Made by a program: the position numbers and the translations under genes. Under the pieces are notes generated by a model. The model was not told the DNA's origin. It was given only the letters and a program-made list of their open reading frames with translations, and made no database searches. Shown in pieces: positions 44,221 through 53,227 of a stretch of 64,000 bases of DNA. Source of the stretch: JAIBJN01 sp963825255 (GTDB lineage: Bacteria > Actinomycetota > Thermoleophilia > Gaiellales > Gaiellaceae); NCBI GenBank assembly GCA_963825255.1, contig CAWGSF010000009.1, forward strand, positions 1,054,001 to 1,118,000. Reading direction: 5' to 3'. Each line of letters begins with the position of its first letter. The stretch's first letter is position 1.

Positions 44221-44244
44221 GCGATGTTCGAGAAAGGAGAGCGG

Positions 44245-44664
44245 ATGGCGACCAAGGCTGATTTCACCGAGGAGGAGTGGAAGACCATGCAGAAGGGCGT
44301 GACGGGCGCAGGGCTGCTCGTCTCGGTGGGCGACAAGGACTTCAGCGACAGCTTCGGCGAGGCCGGGGCGCTCGCGAAGTACCTCGCCGAGGAGCGCGAT
44401 CAGAACGGGAGCGAGCTCATCCGGGAGGTTGCGCAAGTCCATGGGAGCGGGTTCGGGTTCACCGCGTCGCAGCAGGAGGTCGAGACGGAGACCGTCGCCG
44501 CCCTGCGCTCCGCGGTGGCGACGCTGGGCGCGAAGGCACCCGATGACGCGGCGGCCTACAAGCAGCTCGTCCTCGGCGTCGCCGAGACGGTCGCCGAGGC
44601 GAAGGGCGGCGTCAAGCCCGGCGAGACCGCGGCGATCGCGAAGATCGAGGAGGCCCTGGCGTGA
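44245..44664 (+). CDS. Hypothetical acidic protein coupled to gadB
   Basis: A 139-residue soluble protein beginning MATKADFTEEEWKTMQKGVT with the AAAGGAG ribosome-binding site; an ATG 21 bases further upstream is less likely. Helical, with a glycine-containing middle SVGDKDFSDSFGEAGALAKY and the end PGETAAIAKIEEALA. Its stop overlaps the GTG of gadB (GTGA), implying equal expression. No family recognised; it could be a partner of the decarboxylase, but that is speculation. Confidence 0.68.
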   Translation: MATKADFTEEEWKTMQKGVTGAGLLVSVGDKDFSDSFGEAGALAKYLAEERDQNGSELIREVAQVHGSGFGFTASQQEVETETVAALRSAVATLGAKAPDDAAAYKQLVLGVAETVAEAKGGVKPGETAAIAKIEEALA

Positions 44665-46052
44665 CGCTCAAGCACCCCAAGGGCCCGGCGATACCCACGC
44701 ACGACCTCGCCGTGGCGCCGATCTTCACGCTCGAGTCCGACCGCATCCCGCGACACCGGCTACCCGACGGAGAGATGCCGCCGGACGTCGCCTACCAGAT
44801 CATCCACGACGACCTGATGCTCGACGGGAACGCGCGCCTGAACCTGGCCACGTTCGTGACCACGTGGATGGAGCCGCAGGCCGACAAGCTGATGGCCGAG
44901 TGCTTCGACAAGAACATGATCGACAAGGACGAGTACCCGCAGACGGCGGACCTCGAGATGCGGTGCGTGAGCATCCTCGGCCGCCTCTGGCACGCACCGG
45001 ATGCCGATCAGGCGACCGGGTGCTCGACGACCGGCTCCAGCGAGGCGGCCATGCTCGGCGGGCTCGCGCTCAAGCGCCGCTGGCAGCAGAAACGCAAGGC
45101 CGAGGGGAAGCCCGCGGACCGGCCGAACCTCGTCATGGGGATCAACGTCCAGGTCTGCTGGGAGAAGCTCGCCAACTACTGGGACGTCGAGATGCGCCTC
45201 GTGCCGATGGAGGGGGAACGGTTCCACCTCTCCGCCGAGGAAGCCGTCGCGCAGTGCGACGAGAACACGATCGGAGTCATCGCCATCCTCGGCTCGACCT
45301 TCGACGGCTCATATGAGCCGGTCGCCGAGATCTGCGCCGCGCTCGACGACCTACAGGCGCGGACAGGGCTCGACGTGCCGGTCCACGTCGACGGCGCCTC
45401 GGGCGCCTTCGTCGCCCCCTTCGTCGACGAGGACCTCGAGTGGGACTTCCGGCTCGACCGCGTGGCTTCGATCAACGCCTCGGGCCACAAGTACGGCCTC
45501 GTCTATCCGGGAGTCGGCTGGATCGTGTGGCGGGACGCCGCGGCCCTGCCCGACGACCTGATCTTCTGGGTCAACTACCTCGGCGACAACATGCCGACGT
45601 TTGCGCTCAACTTCTCGCGCCCGGGCGCTCAGGTCGTCGCCCAGTACTACAACTTCCTGCGCCTCGGGTTCGACGGCTACAAGCGGGTCCAGGGCTACGC
45701 TCGCGACGTGGCGACGGGCCTGTCGGCGCGGATCGCCGAGATCGGGCCGTTCGAGCTGATCACGCGCGGCGACGAGCTGCCGGTGTTCGCGTTCAAGCTT
45801 CAGGACGGCATCGACAACTTCACCGTCTTCGACGTCTCGAACGCCCTCCGCGAGCGCGGCTGGCTCCTGCCCGCGTACACGTTCCCGAAGAACAGGGAGG
45901 ACCTCGCCGCCCTGCGGGTCGTGGTCAAGCGGGGCTTCAGCCACGACATGGCCGACCTGCTCCTCGCCGACATCGAGCGGCAGCTCCCGCGGCTGCAGAA
46001 GCAGTCGGAGCCCGTCCACGACGACGCGACCGCGACCAGCTTCCACCACTGA
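44661..46052 (+). CDS. gadB: Glutamate decarboxylase
   Basis: A 463-residue PLP enzyme, full length (E. coli GadB is 466). Converts L-glutamate to GABA and CO2, consuming a proton. Seen: LNLATFVTTWMEPQADKLM, the substrate loop ATGCSTTGSSEAAMLGGLA, HVDGASGAFVAPF, the Schiff-base Lys in SINASGHKYGLVYPG (Lys277), and a C-terminal segment GFSHDMADLLL with a His-rich tail (TATSFHH), as in enzymes that close by their C-terminus at neutral pH. GTG start. No GABA/glutamate antiporter gene is next to it. Intact although both flanks are broken by indels. Confidence 0.95.
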   Translation: MTLKHPKGPAIPTHDLAVAPIFTLESDRIPRHRLPDGEMPPDVAYQIIHDDLMLDGNARLNLATFVTTWMEPQADKLMAECFDKNMIDKDEYPQTADLEMRCVSILGRLWHAPDADQATGCSTTGSSEAAMLGGLALKRRWQQKRKAEGKPADRPNLVMGINVQVCWEKLANYWDVEMRLVPMEGERFHLSAEEAVAQCDENTIGVIAILGSTFDGSYEPVAEICAALDDLQARTGLDVPVHVDGASGAFVAPFVDEDLEWDFRLDRVASINASGHKYGLVYPGVGWIVWRDAAALPDDLIFWVNYLGDNMPTFALNFSRPGAQVVAQYYNFLRLGFDGYKRVQGYARDVATGLSARIAEIGPFELITRGDELPVFAFKLQDGIDNFTVFDVSNALRERGWLLPAYTFPKNREDLAALRVVVKRGFSHDMADLLLADIERQLPRLQKQSEPVHDDATATSFHH

Positions 46053-46067
46053 GAACGACGTCTGCGC

Positions 46068-46757
46068 GTGAACGAGACGACGCAGGTCCTCCTCTACGCG
46101 CTCGTCGCCGGCCTCAGCCCGCTCGCGCTTCTGGCCACGCTCGCCGCGCTCGGCAGCGGACGGGGACGGCTCAGCGGGACCGCCTTCGCCACCGGCTTCC
46201 TCCTCACCCAGACGACCGTCCTCGCCCTCGCGATCGTCCTGGGCTCGGCGGTCACGCCGGGCCGCGAGCGGGGTCACCAGACGCTCTCCGCCGCGCTCGA
46301 GCTCGTCCTGGGCGTCGTGCTGATCCTCGTCGCCTCGCGAGGACGGCTGGGCCGGCGCCGAGGACGAGCCCGAGGAATCGAGGACGAAGGCGATTCTCGC
46401 CCGGCTGGGCCATCTTCGGCCGGCGACCGCCTTCTCCGCGGGAGCCCTGCTGGGCGTCGGCGGCGTGAAGCGGCTGACGATCACGCTCCTGGCCGGCGCG
46501 ACGATCGCTCTCGCGGGCCTGATCCCAGCGGAGGAGCTCGGGTTGGGCGCTCTCTACGTGGTGATCGCGAGCGTGCTCGTGTGGCTCCCCGTCGCCGTCT
46601 ACCTCGTCGCCGGGAAGCGGGCGGACGCCTGGACCGCGAACACCCAGGCGTGGCTCATCGCAAACGAGGTGAGGATCACCGTCGCCTCGACGCTCGCCTT
46701 CGGGTGCTCCTGATCGGCCACGCCATCGTTCTGCTGCTGGGACGGGCGATCGCTTGT
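46068..46757 (+). CDS. GAP-family membrane protein, paralogue 2 (frameshifts)
   Basis: Starts MNETTQVLLYALVAGLSPLA, with FATGFLLTQTTVLALAIVLG and LELVLGVVLILVASRG; after an indel near 46345 continues ARLGHLRPATAFSAGALLG and ITLLAGATIALAGLIP, then ALYVVIASVLVWLPVAVYLV and VRITVASTLAFG, ending in VLLIGHAIVLLLGRAIA after a second shift near 46703. The plan of six to seven helices matches the GAP (sulfolipid-addressing) family; it is a relative of the 39.3-kb gene. The exact stop is uncertain (an in-frame stop occurs at 46713). Substrate unknown. Confidence 0.65.
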
Positions 46758-46785
46758 CGGAACGGTCCCCTATCGTTACGACGCC

Positions 46786-47674
46786 GTGGACGAAGTAGCG
46801 GCAATTCTCGCCATCCTCGCGGCGGTTTCGTTCGCCCTCGCCGCCACGCTCTGGCAGCGCGCTGCGTTGACGGTGGGCTCGAGGGCGCGCAACCCAAGGG
46901 GTTCGTCGGGTTCCTGACCAACGGGGTGTGGCTTCTCGGGCTCGTCGCGCAGATGCTCGGCGTCCTCCTCCAGGCCGCCGCGCTCGACCGCGGGCGCGTC
47001 GCGATCGTGCAGCCCCTGCTCGTCACGACGGTCGTGTGGGCGCTGCCGCTCGGGTACTTCCTCACGCACCAGACGGTCACGCGCCGCCAGGGATCGGGGA
47101 GCTGGTCGTCGTCGTCGGGCTCGCCATCTTCGGGACCGTCGGCGACCCGGCCAACGGGGTCGACGACGCGCCGACCTCCGACTGGGTCTCGGCGTACTTC
47201 GTCCTCGCGGCGTGTGCGTGGCGGTCTTCCTGTTCGGCAGACGGGTCGGTCCGTCCTCGAACGCGGCGGCGTACGGCGACGATCGCCGGCATGCCTGTAC
47301 GCGGTCTCCGCGGTCCTGATGAAGCCGGTCACCGAGCGACTGCACGCCGACGGTCCCGTCGCCGTGCTCGAGAACTGGGAGCTCTGGGTTCTGGCGGTCG
47401 CGGGGATAGTCGGCTTCTACCTGCAGCAGCTCTCGCTCTCGGTCGGCCGGCTCGCGACATCGGTCGCGACCACGTCGGTGGCGAACCCGGTCGTGAGCGT
47501 CGTGCTCGGCGCGGCGGTGCTCCAGGAACGCTCGACTAGGATCCGCCGTGGCACGGCGTCGTCGCGATCTGCGCGCTCGCGGTCGCGCTCCTCGGGGCGG
47601 TCATCATCGCGTCGGCTTGGGACGACGATCCGGAGGCCGAGGGCGCCGGCAGCGCCCGCCGTCTCCGGGCCTAG
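46786..47674 (+). CDS. DMT-superfamily (EamA-like) transporter (several frameshifts)
   Basis: GTG start with DEVAAILAILAAVSFALAAT as the first helix, then, in other frames, GFVGFLTNGVWLLGLVAQML, GRVAIVQPLLVTTVVWALPLG, LVVVVGLAIFGTVGDPANG, ACLYAVSAVLMKPVTERLHA, then LWVLAVAGIVGFYLQQLSLS and SVANPVVSVVLGAAVLQERS, ending EAEGAGSARRLRA. About ten helices, with the duplicated four-helix plan of drug/metabolite exporters. At least five indels. About 296 residues. Confidence 0.75.
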
Positions 47675-47699
47675 CCCGCCCGACCGGGAGGATCGAGCG

Positions 47700-47853
47700 T
47701 CAGCCTGCGGCGGCGGGCGGAAGAAGCAGGCTTGCGCCGGCAAAGAACGTCACGCCGACGACCGAGGGTTGCCCCAGGTCGGAGTAGAACGGGGCGGAGC
47801 CGCGCGAAGGCCGCCGAGCCGATGATGAAGAGCCAGCCGATCCCGCGGTTCAT
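47700..47853 (-). CDS. YrhK-like small membrane protein (frameshifted)
   Basis: MNRGIGWLFIIGSAAFA from ATG 47851-47853, then a one-frame change to GSAPFYSDLGQPSVVGVTFF and AGASLLLPPAAAG. Two helices with RGIGWLF(I/M)xGS and F(F)xGS(L/A)xF patterns fit the YrhK family, often attached to other membrane genes. About 51 residues, perhaps with a longer N-terminus. Convergent with the DMT gene; divergent from NDH-2. Confidence 0.5.
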
Positions 47854-47969
47854 GTGGGGGGGTCGGCGGTCATGGACAGCGGCCAAGTCTGACGAGCTAG
47901 AGTCGCTCTGATCATCCGTCGGGGTATCGGCGGGGCGGATTCTCGTGCTCTACGCCGGACAGAGACGAC

Positions 47970-49256
47970 TTGACGCACGGCCCACGGATACCCAGGCACC
48001 ACCGCCCGCTCGTCCTCGTCCTCGGCGGCGGCTTCGCGGGATCGGCGCCGCCGAGCAGCTGAAGGACGCGAGACTCGACGTCGTGCTCGTCGACAAGCAC
48101 GACTACCACACGTTCCAACCTCTTCTCTACCAGCTTGCGACCGACCTGCTCGAGACGTCGGCCGTCGGGACATCCGTTGCGAGACCTCTTCCACGAGCAG
48201 CCGAACGTCACGGTCCATCAGGACGCGGTCACGGGATCGACCTGCAGAAGCGCGAGGCTCGATTCGCGGAGCTGGCACCGATCACGTACGACTACCTCGT
48301 GCTCGCGCTCGGCGCCGAGGTCAACTTCTTCGGGACGAAAGGCGCGGCCGAGCATGCATTCCCGATGTACACGCTCGCCGACGCCGTGCGGCTGCAAGGA
48401 GCACGTCCTTCGGAAGTGGGAGGCGACCGACAAGGAAACCTGAGCTCGCCGAGGACGGCGCGCTCAACGTCGTCGTCGTCGGAGGCGGCCCAACCGGTGT
48501 CGAGACCGCGGGCGCCCTCGTCGAGCTGTACCGCGGCAGCTTCGGCAAGGACTACCCGAGCCTGCCGCAGACAACGCGCGCATCGTGCTGGTCGAGGCCG
48601 GGCAGAGCTCTTCGCGATGTTCAAGAAGGACCTTCGCACGTACACCAAGAAGGCACTCGAGAAGCGTCGGCGTCGAGGTGCTGCTCGGGGAGACGGTCGC
48701 CTCGGTGGCGCCCACCCGCGTCACGCTCAAGTCGGGCACGGAGATCGACGCTCACACGCTGGTCTGGGGCGCCGGCCTCGCAGGCGAATCCCATCGTGTC
48801 CTCCCTGGGCCTCGAGCTCGAGCACGGGCAATCGCGTCCCGGTCGAGCCGGATCTCAGCGTGACGGGACATCCCGAGGTGTTCGCGGTCGGCGACATCGC
48901 GTGGATCACCGACACGGGGACGACACGGTCCTTCCGCAGCTCGGCTCGGTCGCGCTGCAGGCCGGCGAACGCGCGGGCGAGAACGTCGCCCGTCGCACTC
49001 GCGGGCAAGGAGACGGAGCCGTTCGTCTATCACGACAAGGGGACGATGGCGACGATCGGTCGAGGCGCAGCGGTCGTCCAGTTCCGCCGCGGTCGCACGA
49101 TGAAGGGCAAGGCGGCATCGCTCTGCGTGGGGCACGGTCCACCTCGCCCTGCTCTCCACGGGAGAGGACCGGGCCAAGGCGATGATGGACTGGACGTGGG
49201 CGGGATTCGCGCACGAGCGCCCCGGCCGGATCACCGTTCGGACCGACGAGAAGTAA
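47970..49256 (+). CDS. ndh: NADH dehydrogenase type II (NDH-2) (many frameshifts)
   Basis: A single-subunit flavoprotein that oxidises NADH and reduces quinone without proton pumping. Joined frames give LVLVLGGGFAGIGAAEQLKD (FAD site), KHDYHTFQPLLYQLATDLLE, YDYLVLALGAEVNFFGTKGA, VVVVGGGPTGVETAGALVEL (NADH site), the long GVEVLLGETVASVAPTRVTL, PEVFAVGDIAWI, LPQLGSVALQAGERAGENVA, and LLSTGEDRAKAMMDWTWAGF (C-terminal membrane-binding helix). At least six indels; about 430 residues repaired. TTG at 47970 is the likeliest start. Pairs naturally with the cytochrome bd oxidase encoded 11 kb downstream. Confidence 0.82.
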
Positions 49257-49258
49257 CG

Positions 49259-49636
49259 ATGGCCGACGCGACCGCAGAGTTCTTCGCGAGGCTTACGGAG
49301 CGGGGTCACGAGCCGCGGCTCGAGAAGGCGAAGGGCTCGATCCGCATCGACCTCGTGGACGGCAAGCGGACGACACGGTGGCTCGTCACGATCGCCAGCG
49401 GCGACGTCGGCGTCTCGCACAGGAATGCCGCCGCCGACTGCACCTTGCGGATGGACAAGGCGCTCTTCGAGCGCATGGCGAGCGGCGAGGTGAACGGGTT
49501 CGCCGCAGTCCTTCGCGGGGCGATCGAGTTCGACGGCGACCCGGAGCTCCTGGTCCTCTTCCAGCGGCTCCTCCCCGGGCCGCCGGGGGCCCGCGGCCCC
49601 AGACGCGGCGCCGTGAAGGCGGTGAGGCAACGATGA
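49259..49636 (+). CDS. SCP2 sterol-binding-like protein
   Basis: A 125-residue SCP2-like domain protein: TAEFFARLTERGHEPRLEKA, SIRIDLVDGKRTTRWLVTI, ADCTLRMDKALFERMASGEV and NGFAAVLRGAIEFDGDPELL, the standard order with a hydrophobic tunnel-forming end. It probably binds a lipid or hydrophobic ligand. ATG starts two bases after ndh and the TGA overlaps the next ATG, beginning the tightly packed operon. Basic end RGPRRGAVKAVRQR. Confidence 0.82.
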   Translation: MADATAEFFARLTERGHEPRLEKAKGSIRIDLVDGKRTTRWLVTIASGDVGVSHRNAAADCTLRMDKALFERMASGEVNGFAAVLRGAIEFDGDPELLVLFQRLLPGPPGARGPRRGAVKAVRQR

Positions 49637-51711
49637 GCGACGGCCTCGTCAAGATCCTCGACGGCAACACGTTCGTGGTCAGCGACGACCGCGGCGACAT
49701 CGAGGCTTCGCTCACCGATCCGACCGGCCTCTTCTCCTACGACACCCGCTTCCTCTCGACGTGGGTGCTGACGGTGAACGGCCAGCGGCTGAACTCGCTG
49801 TCGGTGGACGACCTGAACTACTTCGAGACGCGCTTCTTCCTCGTGCCGGGAACCGGAACCGTGTACGTCGACTCGAAGCTCTCCGTCATCCGCAGACGGG
49901 CGGTCGGCAACGGGTTCCGCGAGGAGCTGACGATCCTGAACCACGAGGACAAGCCGGTCGACCTGACGATCCGGATCGAGGCCGGGTGCGACTTCGCCGA
50001 CCTCTTCGAGGTCAAGGACGCGCTCGAGAAGAAGGGGCGCTACGTCACGCGGATCGAGGACGGACACCTGCGACTGGGCTACGAGCGTGACACCTTCAAG
50101 CGCGCGACCCTCGTCTCCGCCTCGGCGCCGGCGCGGCTCGACAAGCGCGGGCTGACCTTCCGCGTCAGGATCGACCCGCACGGCGAATGGGCGACCGACC
50201 TCGACGTGGTCACCGTGATCGCGGGCTACGGCGAGACGCACAGGCTGCCCAAGTTCGCGCGGCGGGGCGGGCGACAGAGCATGGAGGCCAACCTCCGGCG
50301 CTGGCTGGACGCGGCACCGACCATCGAGTGCGAATGGGACGCCTTGCGGGCGACCTACCGCCGCAGCCTGGTCGACCTGGCCGCGCTGCGCTTCTCGCCG
50401 CCGGTGGCCGGCGGGAAGAGCCTGCCGGCGGCGGGGCTGCCCTGGTTCATGACGATGTTCGGCCGCGACAGCATCTTCACGAGCCTCCAGGCACTCCCAT
50501 TCGCGCCGGAGCTCGCGGCGACCACCTTGCGCGCTCTCGGCGAGTGGCAGGGGACGCGGATCGACGACTTCCGCGACGAGGATCCGGGCCGGATCCTGCA
50601 CGAGATGCGCTACGGAGAGATGACCGCGTTCGAGGAGCGGCCGCACTCTCCGTACTACGGCTGCGCGGATGCGACGGCGCTCTACGTCGTCCTCCTCGAC
50701 GAGTACGAGCGCTGGACAGGCGACCGGAGGCTGGTGCGCGACCTGGAGCACGAGGCGCGGGCCGCGCTGAGCTGGATCGACGACTACGCGGACCTGATGG
50801 GGAACGGCTACGTCTGGTACCGCCGCCGCAACGAGGAGACGGGCCTCGAGAACCAGTGCTGGAAGGACTCCTGGGACTCCATCTCCTACAAGGACGGCCG
50901 GCTCCCGGGCTTCCCACGTGCGACCTGCGAGCTGCAGGGGTACGCGTTCGACTCGAAGATGCGCGGCGCCCGCCTCGCGCGCGAGGTCTGGAAGGACACG
51001 GAGCTCGCCGACGGGCTGGAGAAGCAGGCGGCCGACCTCAAGCGCCGCTTCAACCGCGACTTCTGGGTCGAGGACGGGGAGTACTTCGCGCTCGCGCTGG
51101 ACACGGAGGGCAAGCAGGTCGATTCCCTCACGTCGAACAACGGCCACCTGCTCTGGAGCGGCATCGTCGACAGGACCAAGGCGAAGAGCGTGGTCGGGCA
51201 CCTCATGGGACCGCGGCTCTTCTCCGGCTGGGGGGTGCGCACGCTGGCCGAGGGAGAGGGCCGGTACAACCCGATCGGGTACCACGTCGGCACGGTCTGG
51301 CCCTTCGACAACTCGTTCATCGCCTGGGGGCTCCGGCGCTACGGCTTCAAGGAGGAGGCCGCGCAGATCGCGGCCGGCATCCTCGACGCGGCGGAGTTCT
51401 TCGAGGGCCGCTTGCCGGAGGCCTTCGGCGGCTACGAGCGGAGCGTGACGCGGTATCCCGTGCAGTACCCGACCGCGTGCAGCCCGCAGGCCTGGTCGAC
51501 CGGGACGCCGCTCCTCCTGCTCCGGACGATGCTCGGCCTCGAGCCGTTCGGGGACAACCTCATCGTCGACCCGGCGCTCCCCGTGGGGATCGGGCATGTC
51601 GCCCTGCTCGACATCCCGGGCCGCTGGGGCCGGGTCGACGCGTTCGGGCGGGGCCGTGTCGAGGCGGGGCGGAAGCAGGCGCTTCGTCCCCGGATCGGCT
51701 CACGGCCCTAG
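49633..51711 (+). CDS. Glycogen-debranching-type amylo-alpha-1,6-glucosidase
   Basis: A 692-residue glycoside hydrolase. The N-terminal GDE_N domain (about 1-230) starts KILDGNTFVVSDDRGDIEAS with LFSYDTRFLSTW. The (alpha/alpha)6 catalytic domain (about 280-690) has WFMTMFGRDSIFTSLQAL (conserved Asp), ILHEMRYGEMTAFEE, NQCWKDSWDSI (catalytic acid region), and YNPIGYHVGTVWPFDNS. Such enzymes cut alpha-1,6 branches or short maltodextrins. Not disrupted by indels. Translationally coupled to the SCP2 gene; a hairpin at 51730 and zwf follow. Confidence 0.88.
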   Translation: MSDGLVKILDGNTFVVSDDRGDIEASLTDPTGLFSYDTRFLSTWVLTVNGQRLNSLSVDDLNYFETRFFLVPGTGTVYVDSKLSVIRRRAVGNGFREELTILNHEDKPVDLTIRIEAGCDFADLFEVKDALEKKGRYVTRIEDGHLRLGYERDTFKRATLVSASAPARLDKRGLTFRVRIDPHGEWATDLDVVTVIAGYGETHRLPKFARRGGRQSMEANLRRWLDAAPTIECEWDALRATYRRSLVDLAALRFSPPVAGGKSLPAAGLPWFMTMFGRDSIFTSLQALPFAPELAATTLRALGEWQGTRIDDFRDEDPGRILHEMRYGEMTAFEERPHSPYYGCADATALYVVLLDEYERWTGDRRLVRDLEHEARAALSWIDDYADLMGNGYVWYRRRNEETGLENQCWKDSWDSISYKDGRLPGFPRATCELQGYAFDSKMRGARLAREVWKDTELADGLEKQAADLKRRFNRDFWVEDGEYFALALDTEGKQVDSLTSNNGHLLWSGIVDRTKAKSVVGHLMGPRLFSGWGVRTLAEGEGRYNPIGYHVGTVWPFDNSFIAWGLRRYGFKEEAAQIAAGILDAAEFFEGRLPEAFGGYERSVTRYPVQYPTACSPQAWSTGTPLLLLRTMLGLEPFGDNLIVDPALPVGIGHVALLDIPGRWGRVDAFGRGRVEAGRKQALRPRIGSRP

Positions 51712-51729
51712 ATGGCACTTTCCGTCATC

Positions 51730-51759
51730 CTCTCCGGACGATGGCTCGCGCCCGGAGAG
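51730..51759 (+). terminator. Hairpin between the debranching enzyme and zwf genes
   Basis: CTCTCCGG (51730-51737) pairs with CCGGAGAG (51752-51759) over a 14-base loop, no T-tract. It fills the only gap above 50 bases in the operon 49259-58204, so zwf and its followers may be partly independently expressed. Confidence 0.4.
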
Positions 51760-51804
51760 ACGCGGTAGCGTCCGCCCTGACAACCGCTTCCTCCCAGGAG
51801 TCGC

Positions 51805-53227
51805 GTGAACATGGCAAAGACGAGAACCCCGCAGAGTGCCGGCCTGGAAGACGGCGACGTGCTGGTGGTCTTCGGCATCACCGGCGACCTCGCGAAGGTG
51901 ATGACCTTCCATTCGCTCTACCGGCTCGAGGCACGTGGGCTGCTCACGGGCCCGATCGTCGGCGTGGCGGTCGACGACTGGACGGTCGACCAGCTCGTGG
52001 AGCGCGCCCGCGAGTCGATCGTCGGGCACCGGCGAGAAGCTGAAGAAGAAGGTCTTCGACCGCCTGGCGGCGCGGTTCGACTACGTCTCCGGCGACTTCA
52101 ACGACGCGGCGACGTACAAGCGCGTCGGCAAGGCGATCAAGGGCGCGAAGCGGCCGGTCTTCTACCTCGAGATCCCCCCGTTCCTCTTCGGAACGGTCGT
52201 CAAGGGGCTCTCGGAGGCCGGGCTGACGAAGAACGCGCGGGTCGTCGTCGAGAAGCCCTTCGGCCACGACCTCGAATCGGCTCGCGCCCTCGCCGAGGAG
52301 CTCCATCAGTACGTCGACGAGTCGCAGATCTTCCGGATCGACCACTTCCTCGGGAAGATGGGCCTCCAGGAGATCCTCTTCCTCCGGTTTGCCAACACGA
52401 TGCTCGAGCCCGTCTGGAACCGGAACTTCGTGGACTGCGTCGAGATCACCATGGCCGAGGACTTCGGCGTGGAGGACCGAGGCCACTTCTACGACCCGGT
52501 CGGCGCGCTCCGAGACGTCGTCGTCAACCACCTCATGCAGGTGGTCGCCGCCACGGCGATGGAGCCGCCGTCCGGAGGCGACACCGAGACGCTCAAGGAC
52601 GGGATGGTCGCCCTCTTTCGCTCCGTGCGCGAGGCGGACCCGGCCCACTACGTTCGCGGCCAGTACGACGGCTACCTGAAGATCGACGGGGTCGATCCGA
52701 AGTCGACGACGGAGACGTACGCGGCCCTGCGGCTCGAGATCGACAACTGGCGCTGGTCGGGGGTCCCGTTCTTCATCCGCACGGGAAAGCGCCTGCCGGC
52801 CCTGCAGACCGAGGTCCGGCTCGTCTTCAAGCGCCCGCCGCGACTCGGCTTCGGGGTCATCGACGAGAGCACGACACCCGACCAGTTCGCGATCAAGCTC
52901 GACCCCTCGACCGGCGTGCAGACCGTTCTCGACGCCTTCCGGGCCGACGTAAGGACGGCCGAGGCGATCACGCTCGACATGGAGTTCGCCGAGGAGGGCG
53001 GCGAGGCCGCGACGCCGTACGAGGTGCTGCTCGACGCGGCGCTCGTGGGCCAGAGCGTGCGCTTCACCCGGCAGGACGGCGTCGAGGAGACCTGGCGCAT
53101 CATGCAGCCGCTCCTCGACGCGCCGCCCAAGGTGCATCCGTACGAGCCGGGAACCTGGGGACCGAAAGCAGCGGACAAGCTCGTCGCCGGCCACCAGGGC
53201 TGGCACGGACCGTGGTTGGCGACATGA
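51805..53227 (+). CDS. zwf: Glucose-6-phosphate 1-dehydrogenase (one frameshift)
   Basis: First enzyme of the oxidative pentose phosphate pathway. Seen: DVLVVFGITGDLAKVMTFHS (NADP site, GxxGDLA), then after one missing base near 52030, EKLKKKVFDRLAARFDYVSG, VVVEKPFGHDLESA, the active-site RIDHFLGKMG (catalytic His), NRNFVDCVEITMAEDFGVED, FFIRTGKRLPA and WRIMQPLLD. About 474 residues. GTG at 51805 (AGGAG four bases away) and ATG at 51811 are both possible starts. Its TGA overlaps the next ATG. Confidence 0.93.
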
